A stretch of DNA of 64,000 nt from Nemertoderma westbladi (Eukaryota; Xenacoelomorpha; Nemertodermatida; Nemertodermatidae), in the NCBI GenBank assembly GCA_032718475.1, contig JAUCBJ010000795.1, forward strand, positions 24,110 through 88,109, given 5' to 3'. Position numbers and translations under genes: made by a program. How positions within the stretch are numbered: the first letter of the stretch is position 1; each line of letters opens with the position of its first letter. The notes under the pieces were generated by a model. It saw nothing but the letters and a program-made list of their open reading frames with translations, did not search any database and was not told the DNA's origin. Shown here piece by piece: positions 10,698 to 21,283 of the stretch.

Positions 10698-11062
10698 ACC
10701 CTGGGTTGCCAGGGTAATATGTTCTAGAATAACGCAAAAAAATGAAGAGAGCTGCTGAGCTGAAGGTTTAAGAAGACGGTTGAACCGAGCCCGAATATCA
10801 CGTCAGGCAAACGAGACTTACCGCTGCGCCGGTACTTCACTTTCCGTTCACTAGTACCCAAGGTATTGTTCGTGGTAATTTCCTGCACATTTAAGGCCCG
10901 GGTTCTTACCTTGAATCAATCCTCGCGCCCACGCGCTCTGGCCCTTCGCGATTTCAGGTACGGCCCGCCCCCCCTACTCCACTCTGCATACTCCTACTCC
11001 ACTTCCTCTCCACTCCGATTTTCGCGTTTTTAGAATATTCGGTGACGGTTCTATTTAAACAC
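10698..11062 (-). promoter_or_regulatory. GC-rich promoter-like module with splice donors (copy 1)
   Basis: A GC-rich island in AT-rich DNA. On the minus strand a TATA-like TTTAAATA (11052-11059) is followed by a GC-rich stretch and, about 145 bp downstream, by CAAG|GTAAGA (10904-10913), a near-perfect 5' splice site; a second donor-like GCAGCG|GTAAGT lies at 10816-10827. The module starts at a palindrome, ACCCTGG-GTTG-CCAGGGT (about 10697-10714). Other copies: 12055, 20236 (partial), 24936, 26775 (partial), 33395/35605 (split by a LINE) and 35833. A captured promoter and 5' exon is an inference; function untested. Confidence 0.35.
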
Positions 11063-11447
11063 TATTCTGTGAACACTGTAGATATTTTTTTATTATATTT
11101 TAATATTTTACATATATTTATCAACTAAATTAAATTCACCTTGCTAAATTAAGACGTAAACATACAATTGCTATTTTCACTTAATTAACAGCTTTAATTT
11201 CTTTGCATTTCAGTTATTATTTTTTGAAGATTTTGCAGATCTATTTTTAGACATCTTTTATTTAATAACTATCTGAACTGATTACATAATATTAAAGCTA
11301 AAATCAGTCTTTCACGGTACAATTACTGCATTATTATAGCGAAAATTCGTAAAAAATTCGGGGCTGTTTCTTAATTTCTAAATAATGGGCAATTACCAAC
11401 TAAATGCGTACATACAATTGCCTAGGCATTTTAACACACGTAGAGGA

Positions 11448-11639
11448 CTCAATTTCACCATCTGATGAGAGTACCTGAGCTTCTGTGTCACAATATAATA
11501 ATCGAATGCAAGCCACAATTACCTCTGGTATTCCATAAGCTCTTAGAATTTCCGGCATTTTACCTCTATGGATTGAGTCGAAGGCCTTCTTGAAGTCCAC
11601 AAAAGTCATGACTGCGGGGAGATTCTTTGACTTAATTCT
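11448..11639 (-). pseudogene. Transposed scrap of the LINE RT
   Basis: This 190-bp piece equals about 9360-9550 of copy A (LYCDTEAQVLSSDG back to VDFKKAFDSIHRGK) but is joined on both sides to unrelated repeat sequence. The left junction shares ACT with both parents, suggesting microhomology-mediated joining. It interrupts what would otherwise be a 1357-bp tandem duplication. Confidence 0.8.
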
Positions 11640-13597
11640 CAGTAAATACACTGTGCATTGGGTATGAATATAAGTATTGTGCCCAAGTAAATGCACCCGA
11701 AATGTCCCCTTATTCCTAATGTGACCAAATAACTGTTAGTTCTTATACTTCCCCCATTTCTTATGATAACTATTACGATTTTATATGAATACTAAGTACG
11801 TACTGTATAGCTTAAATTTCCTTCCAAATAGCACTAATATCTTTCATATATAACAAAAACGTAAAAAATTCGGGGCTGTTTCTTAATTTCTAATTTCTTT
11901 TTCTAATTAATTTTCTAATTTATAATTTCTAAATATTCATAACTTTTGTTATGGAAATCCATAAAGAATCAAGCGTTGATGGTGCAAAATTACCGCAAAG
12001 ACTAACGGTTTGTTGGTTTGAATCATTAATTTAATTTAATTCATTAAGGAAATTACCCTGGGTTGCCAGGGTAATATGTTCTAGAATAACGCAAAAAAAT
12101 GAAGAGAGCTGCTGAGCTGAAGGTTTAAGAAGACGGTTGAACCGAGCCCGAATATCACGTCAGGCAAACGAGACTTACCGCTGCGCCGGTACTTCACTTT
12201 CCGTTCACTAGTACCCAAGGTATTGTTCGTGGTAATTTCCTGCACATTTAAGGCCCGGGTTCTTACCTTGAATCAATCCTCGCGCCCACGCGCTCTGGCC
12301 CTTCGCGATTTCAGGTACGGCCCGCCCCCCCTACTCCACTCTGCTCGCTTCCTCTCCACTCCGATTTTCGCGTTTTTAGAATATTCGGTGACGGTTCTAT
12401 TTAAACACTATTCTGTGAACACTGTAGATATTTTTTTATTATATTTTAATATTTTACATATATTTATCAACTAAATTAAATTCACCTTGCTAAATTAAGA
12501 CGTAAACATACAATTGCTATTTTCACTTAATTAACAGCTTTAATTTCTTTGCATTTCAGTTATTATTTTTTGAAGATTTTGCAGATCTATTTTTAGACAT
12601 CTTTTATTTAATAACTATCTGAACTGATTACATAATATTAAAGCTAAAATCAGTCTTTCACGGTACAATTACTGCATTATTATAGCGAAAATTCGTAAAA
12701 AATTCGGGGCTGTTTCTTAATTTCTAAATAATGGGCAATTACCAACTAAATGCGTACATACAATTGCCTAGGCATTTTAACACACGTAGAGGACTAAAAT
12801 TGCCATTTATAATGATCAGATCATTTTTAAATATTTTCCAATGGATTCAGCGCCCCAGAAAACCTGTATTGAAAAAAGATTAACCGAAAATTTCAATTTT
12901 TTTGAAAATTGTTCTACTTGAAATTTTGGTGCTACAAATAACAACCCCAGTAGAATTTTTCGAAATTTTTTATTTTCGGTCGGATTCATACTAGTGAAAT
13001 CAAAATCTAAATATAATTTTAGTTCGGTGGTGTAGGCCTACTTCCTTCATGTCAGACACTATTAACCAAACAGACCCCGTACAGGTAATTTTGAATTTTG
13101 AGGTGAATATCTCAGCTAGAATGACATTTTTTCGTACGAAAAATACTACTCCTCCATTTCTTAACCATTTTTTGCAATTTTTTATTCATATGAAAGGTAA
13201 TTTCATAAGCTTCAACAAATTCTCCATATTTTGAATGAAAAATTAGAAATAACATGGGTTTTTTAAATTTTTAAAAAATTTCGAATTTTTTTTTCAAAAT
13301 TGCCAATTATCAGAAATAGAAAACGAAAATACAAAAAGTGCATGAAAAATATGATGTAAATGAACTGCTGGTTCCAGAAAATGTGGTATTGGAAAATAAA
13401 AATGGAAAATATGAAGGCGTAGGGCCTAGTCTTATTAGTGAAATTTTTAAAATCTTCATTACGTGCTGCGCGAAGGCCCCACTTCTATAAATAGTTTGTG
13501 CTCATTGTTCAATAGAAAGTATATCGATATCACCGATAACAAAATTTATAAGTTCCGTGTTTATAGACTGAAGTTGAGCTTTGTTGGCCCTGGAATG
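11640..13597. repeat. Tandem duplicate of 10.28-11.45 kb, continuing as paralogue of 24.5-26.5 kb
   Basis: 11642-12800 repeats 10285-11443 at a constant offset of 1357 bp, and the whole stretch aligns with about 24523-26498 at an offset of 12881. It includes the second promoter-like module (12055-12420) and the AT-rich modules with TTCGGTGGTGTAGGCCTAC and ATTACGTGCTGCGCGAAG. It ends at the target site of the gypsy element. Short reading frames in it recur in every copy and drift freely, so they are not called genes. Confidence 0.8.
12055..12420 (-). promoter_or_regulatory. GC-rich promoter-like module (copy 2)
   Basis: Same module as at 10698, offset 1357 bp, with both minus-strand donor-like GTAAG sites retained. 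It differs by the short CTGCTCGCTTCC segment in place of a longer CT-rich repeat. Confidence 0.35.
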
Positions 13598-13874
13598 TGT
13601 TGGATATCCCTTTCCGATGTAGCAATGTAAAACTAATCAGTTATGAGTTACTTCCAACACGCTTAGTATTGTATAATAATAAAGTAGTCTGACTACAGTA
13701 TTACTGCATTAGGTCAAGCAACGCACTGACACAACACAACTATTGTATAATGCGGTACCGGTATATAATTACTGTAGTCTGTAGCCATGTGTTACACGGT
13801 AACAGGCCTACATAAACTGGCATGGCCTATATTCTGTGTAGCATGGCTTTACCTGTTAATAGTAGATCCTAACA
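13598..13874 (-). repeat. 3' LTR of gypsy element
   Basis: 277 bp, starts TGTTGG and ends CTAACA on the plus strand; it is the 3' LTR because the element is on the minus strand. Four differences from its partner. Confidence 0.93.
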
Positions 13875-13958
13875 ATACTCCCCCTGGGAAATATTCAGTT
13901 CAAAAGAACAAATATATGTTTATTATATGGTCTACGTTATATGGTCTTAATCCTCATT

Positions 13959-16900
13959 TTAGTCCATATTAGTTTTCGAGTCAAAACCATAGTAATCAGT
14001 TTTCTTGCGGATCCGTATTGGGTATCGTGTTCCAGCGTCACTTTGAGTTTGATCCGACCTCGACTCCGAACTAGGTTCGACAGTATGTCTCATTTGTCCT
14101 CGTTCTTGGGTTTCCACTGTATCGTCTCTTGCGCCCAAGTGGTTTTCCGCCGTAACCTCTCTTGCTCCCATGTTCACATCAGCCGAGGTTTCAATTGTCT
14201 TGGTACCTCCATTTTTGTTATCAACTCGTTTTGGCTGAAAAATGTCTTTGTTACTCTCTCCCCCTTGGCCTACAAAAGGGCTGAATCGTTTCCTCAGGTG
14301 ATCAAGATGGCGTCTGAATATGGTTCCACATATTTCCACTGTAGCGACTCTTGAACCAAAAAGTCCTTGATATATCGCGGGTAACCATTTTTCAGTAGGT
14401 TTACGACGAGAAAAGTTTCGTACCCAGATCGCTTCCCCTTTGATATAGTTTCCACTGGTAGTGATTATCTTTGGATCTTCAGGGAATTTCAGTAGGCGAT
14501 GTAAACGTGTTTTAATGTTTCGACCTCCAAAAATCATTTCAGCTGGAGTCTGACCGTTTTCTTTAATGGTGCTGTGGTCAGCTAAGAGAAATATGGCAAT
14601 CTTTTCTTTCAGAGGTATCTTTGAATTGGACAGTTTCTTAAAAGTTGTTTTAAAGGATTGCACTAATCGCTCAGCAGCGCCGTTGCTGTTTGGTTTATAT
14701 GGAGCAGAGGGCCATAAAGCAACTCCATTTTCCTTGCAGAAACGTGATAGTTCAGCTGCTCGAAACTGTGGTCCATTGTCTGCTGTAACAATTTTTGGAA
14801 CAGAAAAATCAGCAAAAAACTGTCGGCAAGATTGTATAACAGTCTCTGCAGTGGGATTCTTTGTCACCAGTTCAACACGAGACCATTTAGTTTTCGCACA
14901 TATTAATCCTAACAATGTTTGTCCCTCGTATTCGCCGAAATCGAGGTGGATTCGCTCGAAAGGCTCGGTTGGTTCGGGCATTGGTTTCAGAGGAACATGG
15001 ACTTCCTTAGAATACTGCTGGCATTGTTCACAGGATTTGGTGTATAAGTCGATGTCTTTAGCAATGTTCAACCACCAAACTGTATCTTTTGCTAAACCAG
15101 TCATCCTTTGTTTCCCAATATGCCCTTCATGCAGAATTTCGAGAACATTATTTTGAAGGTGCTCTGGAATCAGTACAGCCATTCCACGGAAAATTGTCCC
15201 ATTATGGACAGTTAATTCATTCCGGATGTGTTTATACGGACGTAGTTCAGGTGAGTTAGAGGTATTTCCTGATGCTAGTTCGAGAACTAACTTTTGAAGA
15301 ATAACATCCTTCTCAGTAGCATCTTTGATGCCTATGCGGTTGAACTTAAACAATTCCGCTGTAGCTTGCTCCATATGTATGTCTGTAATCTTAATATCAA
15401 CCATACCATCGATCTCTTCTTTTGGCTTAGAAAGCCTTGTGAAACAGTCAACAGGGTTGTCTTCTGATTTAATGAATTTTGGTGTGAAATTGTAATTTGA
15501 CATTTCAACAGACCAGTGCTGTAGTCTGGATAGTGCCATTGATGGTAATTTCGCAGAAGGTGCTAGGATATGTTTCAATGGTAAGTTGTCAGTTATTAAA
15601 ATAAAATGTCTTCCCAGAATATAAGATCTGAATTTCCGAACAGCAAATATGATTCCAAGGGCTTCCCGGTCGATTTGAGAGTAATTACGCTGAAATTTAT
15701 TTAGCGATGCAGATGTGAAAGACACTGGGGTTAAACAGTTGTCATCCTGTTTTTGGAGTAGTACAGCAGACACGGCGGTCGGTGATGCGTCAGTAATTAT
15801 CGTGGTTTCCTTTTTTGTATCAAAAAATGTCAGTAGTGTTGACTTTGCTATTTCAGCTTTGATTCTGTTGAATGCTTGGTTTGTTGTATCGTTCCATATG
15901 AATTCTGCATCCTTTGAAAGTAGACTGTACATTGGTTGTGCTATCTCAGCAAATGATGGGACAAATTTATGCAAGTAGTTGAATAATCCAAGTACTGATT
16001 GGAGTTCTTTGACGTTCTCCGGTGGTTGAAGAGCAGCAATTGTATCTATCTTTTTGGGGTCTGGGCGAATACCATCTTTAGAAATTAGATGTCCGCAGAA
16101 CTCGACTGTATTTTGAAAAAACTTACATTTCTCCATACGCAATGTCAACCCAAAGTGGCGAAGGGCAGATAAAACAGACTTGAGGTTTTCAATATGCTCT
16201 GCTTTGTTCTTCTCAGTAATAACACATTCATCCATGTATGTGGCGCTTTTAGTGTTATGCAAGGCTTCGTATATTCCCCTGAGACATTTAGTTCCTGAAC
16301 TTTTTACTCCATATGGAACTCTAGTCGGAATTAGTAGTCCTAATGGTGTGTTTAGCGTAGTAATTAGCTCAGCTTCTTTAACTAATGGGAACTGGTGGTA
16401 TGCTTCCTTCAAGTCAAGGATCGTAAATTCCTGTCCTCCAGAAATTTTGTTTGTGATTTCATCTAAGGTTGATAACTGGAAAGTATCTTCAATGAGAAAT
16501 GGATTTATTGTGGATTTGTAATCACCACACACACGAATTTTATTGTTTCGCAATGAAACAACCAATGGGGTTGCCCATTTTATTTCCTCATTGGGTTCAG
16601 GTTTGCGTAGAATACCACGTTTCAGGTCGTTTTCCAGAATCTGAATGACTTCGTCTTTGTACCCAAATGCTATTTGACAGCAACTTAGGAATCTTGGTTT
16701 GGCTTCATCTGACAATGCTAATGTTGCAGGCTGTCCCTTGAATTTCCCAAGACCCGTAAAGACATCCTTGAATTCTAATTTCAAGTTATTCAAAGTATCA
16801 CTGAATTGTACATTGTTTCCAATGTGTACCATCGTTTTTTTATCACTTGTACCTGTAAAATTGTCACGAAGGCAATCAACTCCGCAGTTTAGCCTGTCTA

Positions 16901-18191
16901 TCCAGTATTTTCCGAAAAGTGGAAGGCCTTGTAATGCTTTGTCAATTATGAGCAAAGGCAAACTATGTTCAGTGATGCCTAATTTGGGTATATTAACTGT
17001 TACTTTACTAATACCCTTTACATTCTGTATTCCATCACAAAATCCTTTTAATATTGTATCTGTTTCTTCTAAGCTTTCACATGGGAATAGTTCCTGGAAT
17101 TGCTTAAAAGATATTACTGAGTGTCTAGCTCCTGAATCTAGTTCGCATTTAACAATCTTACCATTTATTTCTGGTGTGCAAGTCATTGGAGCAACTTTTT
17201 CCAGCAAATTTATTGGGTTTACCGTAATTGTAGTTACCAGATTCATGTAATGTATGAAATCGTCATCATACTCTTCCCCATCAACATCGCTGTCTTCTGT
17301 AACCTGTAATTGTTTCATTTTCTGGCTTGTAGTTCCAGATTTATATGGGTTTGTAGTACCCGATTTATTGAGACGCGAATGTCCTGTGTTATTTGGGGTT
17401 TTTTTGTTTGCTTTCATGCAAGCGGCTTGTATATGCCCTGAAGCCCCACAGGAATTACATTTTACTGTTTCTGGTAATTTGCATGTGGTAATTTTGTGTC
17501 CATTCCTATTACAGCGGTAACACACAATATGCGTTGTATTTGTATCTTTAGCTTTTATGCGGTACCTGGACTGTAACTGTAGTTTGTGGGTCTCTACTGA
17601 TATACCATCCACCTCACGCTTTGCATTTTCTCGTGCCTCTTCATAGTTTGTTGCTATGTCAACAGCTGCAATAAAAGTGTCTGGTTTCTGTCTCATTAAC
17701 TCTGTGGCTATGTATTCATCCTTGACCCCTGCTAAAAATTGCTCTTTTAGTCTACCATCAAGGGTAGCTCCAAATTCACAGTAACGTGAAGCTGCTTTGA
17801 TTGATTTAGAAAATTCGGCTATGCTTTCATGTTGTTTCTGCTGCAATCTGATGAATTTACGTATTTCTGCTTCTTTATTTATTTTATGATTGAAGTATGT
17901 ATCCACTGCTGTAATAATATCTGTGTAATTTGCTGTAAGTATGTCTGTAGGGTAGATTAGATCCATAGCAATTTCGAGTAGGTCTGTGCCACAATTCGCA
18001 AGGAATAATTTACGCTTTTCAGCTTCTAAATTTGCGTCATTATTGAAAGTTGTCGAATCAATTATTACCGCTAGCATGGTTTTATAAACTGGCCATTTGT
18101 CTGTAGACATTTTAAAAGGCTTGAATAGTTTGGCATACTTTGTAGAAACTGCCATAGTTTGTAGTGTAAGTTGAATTTTGAAATTGAACAC
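13959..18191 (-). CDS. Ty3/gypsy Gag-Pol polyprotein
   Basis: An uninterrupted 1410-codon frame; translation may start at the second Met (residue 13, nt 18155). Gag: two CCHC knuckles, C224-x2-C-x4-H-x4-C237 and 245-258. Protease: LDSG at 351-354. RT: motif A LDLKEAYHQF with D593, and motif C YMDE at 652-655, where the usual second Asp of YxDD is Glu (codon GAA). RNase H: ITDAS (D801) and ITDN (about 869). Integrase: HHCC finger H1021, H1024, C1054, C1057 and catalytic D1084, D1138, E1174. Gag and Pol in one frame with two knuckles fits the mag lineage (SURL-like). The YMDE change may lower or abolish polymerase activity, so an intact frame does not prove activity. Confidence 0.93.
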   Translation of the reverse strand: MFNFKIQLTLQTMAVSTKYAKLFKPFKMSTDKWPVYKTMLAVIIDSTTFNNDANLEAEKRKLFLANCGTDLLEIAMDLIYPTDILTANYTDIITAVDTYFNHKINKEAEIRKFIRLQQKQHESIAEFSKSIKAASRYCEFGATLDGRLKEQFLAGVKDEYIATELMRQKPDTFIAAVDIATNYEEARENAKREVDGISVETHKLQLQSRYRIKAKDTNTTHIVCYRCNRNGHKITTCKLPETVKCNSCGASGHIQAACMKANKKTPNNTGHSRLNKSGTTNPYKSGTTSQKMKQLQVTEDSDVDGEEYDDDFIHYMNLVTTITVNPINLLEKVAPMTCTPEINGKIVKCELDSGARHSVISFKQFQELFPCESLEETDTILKGFCDGIQNVKGISKVTVNIPKLGITEHSLPLLIIDKALQGLPLFGKYWIDRLNCGVDCLRDNFTGTSDKKTMVHIGNNVQFSDTLNNLKLEFKDVFTGLGKFKGQPATLALSDEAKPRFLSCCQIAFGYKDEVIQILENDLKRGILRKPEPNEEIKWATPLVVSLRNNKIRVCGDYKSTINPFLIEDTFQLSTLDEITNKISGGQEFTILDLKEAYHQFPLVKEAELITTLNTPLGLLIPTRVPYGVKSSGTKCLRGIYEALHNTKSATYMDECVITEKNKAEHIENLKSVLSALRHFGLTLRMEKCKFFQNTVEFCGHLISKDGIRPDPKKIDTIAALQPPENVKELQSVLGLFNYLHKFVPSFAEIAQPMYSLLSKDAEFIWNDTTNQAFNRIKAEIAKSTLLTFFDTKKETTIITDASPTAVSAVLLQKQDDNCLTPVSFTSASLNKFQRNYSQIDREALGIIFAVRKFRSYILGRHFILITDNLPLKHILAPSAKLPSMALSRLQHWSVEMSNYNFTPKFIKSEDNPVDCFTRLSKPKEEIDGMVDIKITDIHMEQATAELFKFNRIGIKDATEKDVILQKLVLELASGNTSNSPELRPYKHIRNELTVHNGTIFRGMAVLIPEHLQNNVLEILHEGHIGKQRMTGLAKDTVWWLNIAKDIDLYTKSCEQCQQYSKEVHVPLKPMPEPTEPFERIHLDFGEYEGQTLLGLICAKTKWSRVELVTKNPTAETVIQSCRQFFADFSVPKIVTADNGPQFRAAELSRFCKENGVALWPSAPYKPNSNGAAERLVQSFKTTFKKLSNSKIPLKEKIAIFLLADHSTIKENGQTPAEMIFGGRNIKTRLHRLLKFPEDPKIITTSGNYIKGEAIWVRNFSRRKPTEKWLPAIYQGLFGSRVATVEICGTIFRRHLDHLRKRFSPFVGQGGESNKDIFQPKRVDNKNGGTKTIETSADVNMGAREVTAENHLGARDDTVETQERGQMRHTVEPSSESRSDQTQSDAGTRYPIRIRKKTDYYGFDSKTNMD

Positions 18192-18679
18192 GTACCGGTA
18201 GTATGTAGAGGCGTATGCAGTTTAGTATTCAGTTAATTCGCAGATTGACTACTGTACTGCAGAATTGTAGATTGTAGATAATTGCCTTATCCTAGTGTGT
18301 AGGCAATCGTTAAAACTCGCGGATTGACTGCTGTAAGTGCTGTAATGCAGTCCTTTCACTCCCGTAGGTAACCGTACCTGCAGTGTAATCTGCTTACCTG
18401 GTAGGTTGGCGTCCGAATTATAGAACAACGGCGTATAACGTGTTCAATTTAAACGTAATTTCTGAAATACCGGTACTGGTATGTTGTAGACATTTGTATG
18501 CATTAGTAGTTCGGCGTAGGTGTAGGCATGTAGGCCTAATGCTGAACTTCTGTAATTACTGAATGCTGTAATCTACGTTGTAGGCCTACATGAAGCTGTA
18601 GGTAAGCATAGGTACTTCAAAACCTGTCTGCTTGTGTAACCGCGTGTATGTGTTCAATATTTTCCATCGCAGCGCCAAT

Positions 18680-18956
18680 TGTTGGATATCCCTTTCCGAT
18701 GTAGCAATGTAAAACTAATCAGTTATGAGTTACTTCCAACACGCTTAGTATCGTATAATAAAAAAGTAGTCTGACTACAGTATTACTGCATTAGGTCAAG
18801 CAACGCGCTGACACAACACAACTATTGTATAATGCGGTACCGGTATATAATTACTGTAGTCTGTAGCAATGTGTTACACGGTAACAGGCCTACATAAACT
18901 GGCATGGCCTATATTCTGTGTAGCATGGCTTTACCTGTTAATAGTAGATCCTAACA
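18680..18956 (-). repeat. 5' LTR of gypsy element
   Basis: 277 bp, same ends as its partner; followed (plus sense) by the GAATG target duplication. Confidence 0.93.
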
Positions 18957-20525
18957 GAATGTCATTGTCTCGTTTCCAATTCCGTATTCACATTGGTGGT
19001 TCCATCTGTAACGGCATTGTGGAAGTGTCTGAGACTTCCACCACAACCACATATCGACTATATTCATCTTGTTTATGCGACAATTCTTCATTTAGCGATG
19101 CGATATAATTAGCGAAGGGAGATGAGCGATAGTCGCTATCTATGCTGTGTCTCTTTCGTCGATCTCTTGGTGTTTCTCTGTCTAAAGTTTGAATTTTCGC
19201 GATTTGGTAGGCCTTTTAGTTGAAATTTTAATTGAAAATTTAAATTTTTTTGAAAATTGTTCTACTTGAAATTTTGGTGCTACAAATAACAACCCCAGTA
19301 GAATTTTTCGAAATTTTTTATTTTCGGTCGGATTCATACTAGTGAAATCAAAATCTAAATATAATTTTAGTTCGGTGGTGTAGGCCTACTTCCTTCATGT
19401 CAGACACTATTAACCAAACAGACCCCGTACAGGTAATTTTGAATTTTGAGGTGAATATCTCAGCTAGAATGACATTTTTTCGTACGAAAAATACTACTCC
19501 TCCATTTCTTAACCATTTTTTGCAATTTTTTATTCATATGAAAGGTAATTTCATAAGCTTCAACAAATTCTCCATATTTTGAATGAAAAATTAGAAATAA
19601 CGTGGGTTTTTTAAATTTTTAAAAAATTTCGAATTTTTTTTTCAAAATTGCCAATTATCAGAAATAGAAAACGAAAATACAAAAAGTGCATGAAAAATAT
19701 GATGTAAATGAACTGCTGGTTCCAGAAAATGTGGTATCGGAAAATAAAAATGGAAAATATGAAGGCGTAGGGCCTAGTCTTATTAGTGTAATTTTTAAAA
19801 TCTTCATTACGTGCTGCGCGAAGGCCCCACTTCTATAAATAGTTTGTGCTCATTGTTTATAGAGTAAAGAAATATAAAGTATATCGATATCGCCGATATC
19901 ACCGATAACAAAATTTATAAGTTCCGTGTTTATAGACTGAAGTTTAGCTTTGTTGGCCCTAGAATGTCATTGTCTCGTTTCCAATTCCGTATTCACATTG
20001 GTGGTTGCATCTGTAACGGCATTGTGTCTGTGACTTCCACCACATAAAATAATATATATAATATATAATATAAAATATATAATAATAAAGAAAAAGGTAA
20101 TATTTTTTGAGTAATTTACAAACTTTCGTTATGGAAATCCATAAAGAATCAAGCATTGATGGTGCAAAATTACCGCAAAGACTAACGGTTTGTGGGTTTG
20201 AATCATTAATTTAATTTAATTCATTAAGGAAATTACCCTGGGTTGCCAGGGTAATATGTTCTAGAATAACGCAAAAAAATGAAGAGAGCTGCTGAGCTGA
20301 CGGTTTAAGAAGACGGTTGAACCGAGCCCGAATTTCACATCAGGCAAACGAGACTTGCCGCTGCGCCGGTACTTCACTTCCCATAATGGGCAATTAGGAC
20401 ATTAGGCTCGGAACTCGGACATTAGGCCTATTATTATATAAATAATTAATTAATTAATATAATTAAATTATATAAATACATAAGAATAACAACAATAAGC
20501 AAGAAGGATGAGTCACCAATAGTAA
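18957..20525. repeat. Duplicated mosaic right of the gypsy element
   Basis: 18957-19215 continues the module broken by the gypsy insertion, then the sequence jumps back and repeats modules also seen at 12.88-13.59 kb. 19216-20525 matches 25771-27061 at an offset of about 6.54 kb, including a TATA-rich segment (20045-20090) and a shortened promoter-like module (20236-20385) truncated at TACTTCACTTCCCATAATGG. No gene. Confidence 0.75.
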
Positions 20526-21283
20526 AGCAAAATCCTACTTTCATTGGACCTCACTAAATAGCTAAACCAATGAAAAAGCCGGATTATTGCCCTACTCGCT
20601 ACTTTTCACTTGGGGTTATTAACGTACCATATATGGATATGAAAGTGCTCTTTTGGGCTTCTAATAGACCCCTATACGAGCGATTTACGTAACAGTAAAT
20701 TATTATAAAGGGATTAGTGTGGCTATACATTTTACTACCAAATTCTGTCGTGCGGGCATTTGGCATTCCTTATTAAATATACACCGTAAATACACTGTGC
20801 ATTGGGTATGAATATAAGTATTGTGCCCAAGTAAATGCACCCGAAATGTCCCCTTATTCCTAATATGACCAAATAACTGTTAGTTCTTATACTTCCCCCC
20901 ATTAACCTATATCTACCTAAATCTAAATCTACCTATAATTTAACGTTCAAATGGCGTTGAAAAACGAAAAATTTATAACAAATAAACGCTAGAATCTGAC
21001 GTTAGTAAAAGGCGTAAAAGTTAGTCGAACGTTCGTTTGGCCGCTTTTGTGACGTTAAAATTTCCCCAAAAACAACGTTGAATTTTACGTAAATATAATA
21101 TATTCCAACGTTATCTTTAACCGTTGAATTTGCAGTATATTAATCGTTAAACCAACTTCAGTTAATCAACAAAACTGACGTTAGATATCCACATTCCAAC
21201 GTTTATTTAATCAGGGATTTTCAGTTTTTCAGGCCACTAGGTAAATCTCACGTTACCAATAGTCAACCAGTCACCAATAGTCA
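20526..21283. repeat. Partial duplicated module and ACGTT-rich stretch
   Basis: 20526-20900 is a copy of the module that starts each duplicated block. 20940-21255 is not found elsewhere in the window; it contains nine copies of ACGTT in about 310 bp (for example 20943, 20999, 21029, 21074, 21108), suggesting a decayed DNA transposon or MITE rich in AACGTT palindromes. No open frame. Confidence 0.45.

Larger units (their letters stand above)
6968..11447. repeat. Segmental duplication copy A (paralogue of 21284-25676)
   Basis: The block starts at AGCAAAATCCTACTTTCATT and matches 21284-25676 at an offset of about 14.23-14.32 kb. From 8.7 to 11.0 kb only about ten differences were noticed by eye, i.e. 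well above 99% identity. Contents in order: a 270-350 bp module of unknown nature (six copies in the window at 6968, 10026, 20526, 21284, 24257 and 27062); AT-rich modules; a module with GGCCCTGGAATGTCATTGTC; a crippled LINE fragment; the first module again; and a GC-rich promoter-like module. Copy A keeps about 80 bp (near 7655-7755) missing from copy B. No host gene lies inside. Confidence 0.85.
13598..18956 (-). mobile_element. Ty3/gypsy LTR retrotransposon, mag-like, full length
   Basis: A 5359-bp element in minus orientation. LTRs of 277 bp (TGTTGGATATCC ... GATCCTAACA) lie at 13598-13874 and 18680-18956 and differ at four positions (98.6% identity). The 5-bp target duplication GAATG is at 13593-13597 and 18957-18961; the empty site exists in paralogous blocks (8350, 22580, 26500, 28465). 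Next to the 5' LTR (minus sense) a primer-binding-site candidate begins TGGCGCTGCGATGG, and a purine-rich CAGGGGGAGT precedes the 3' LTR. One long frame encodes Gag-Pol. The young LTRs point to recent insertion into an already duplicated region. Confidence 0.93.

Noticed and set aside
12223-12474. Recurring 75-85 residue frame starting MFVVISC or MSVVISC in several blocks
   Set aside because: It recurs because the DNA is duplicated; its end varies with small indels and it lies antisense to the splice-donor pattern. No protein features.
13049-13234. Recurring 61-residue frame MSDTINQTD... at 13049, 19397 and 25931
   Set aside because: Identical because of recent duplication; AT-rich, with no conserved motif, and broken in the other copies (7.8, 22.0, 27.9 kb).
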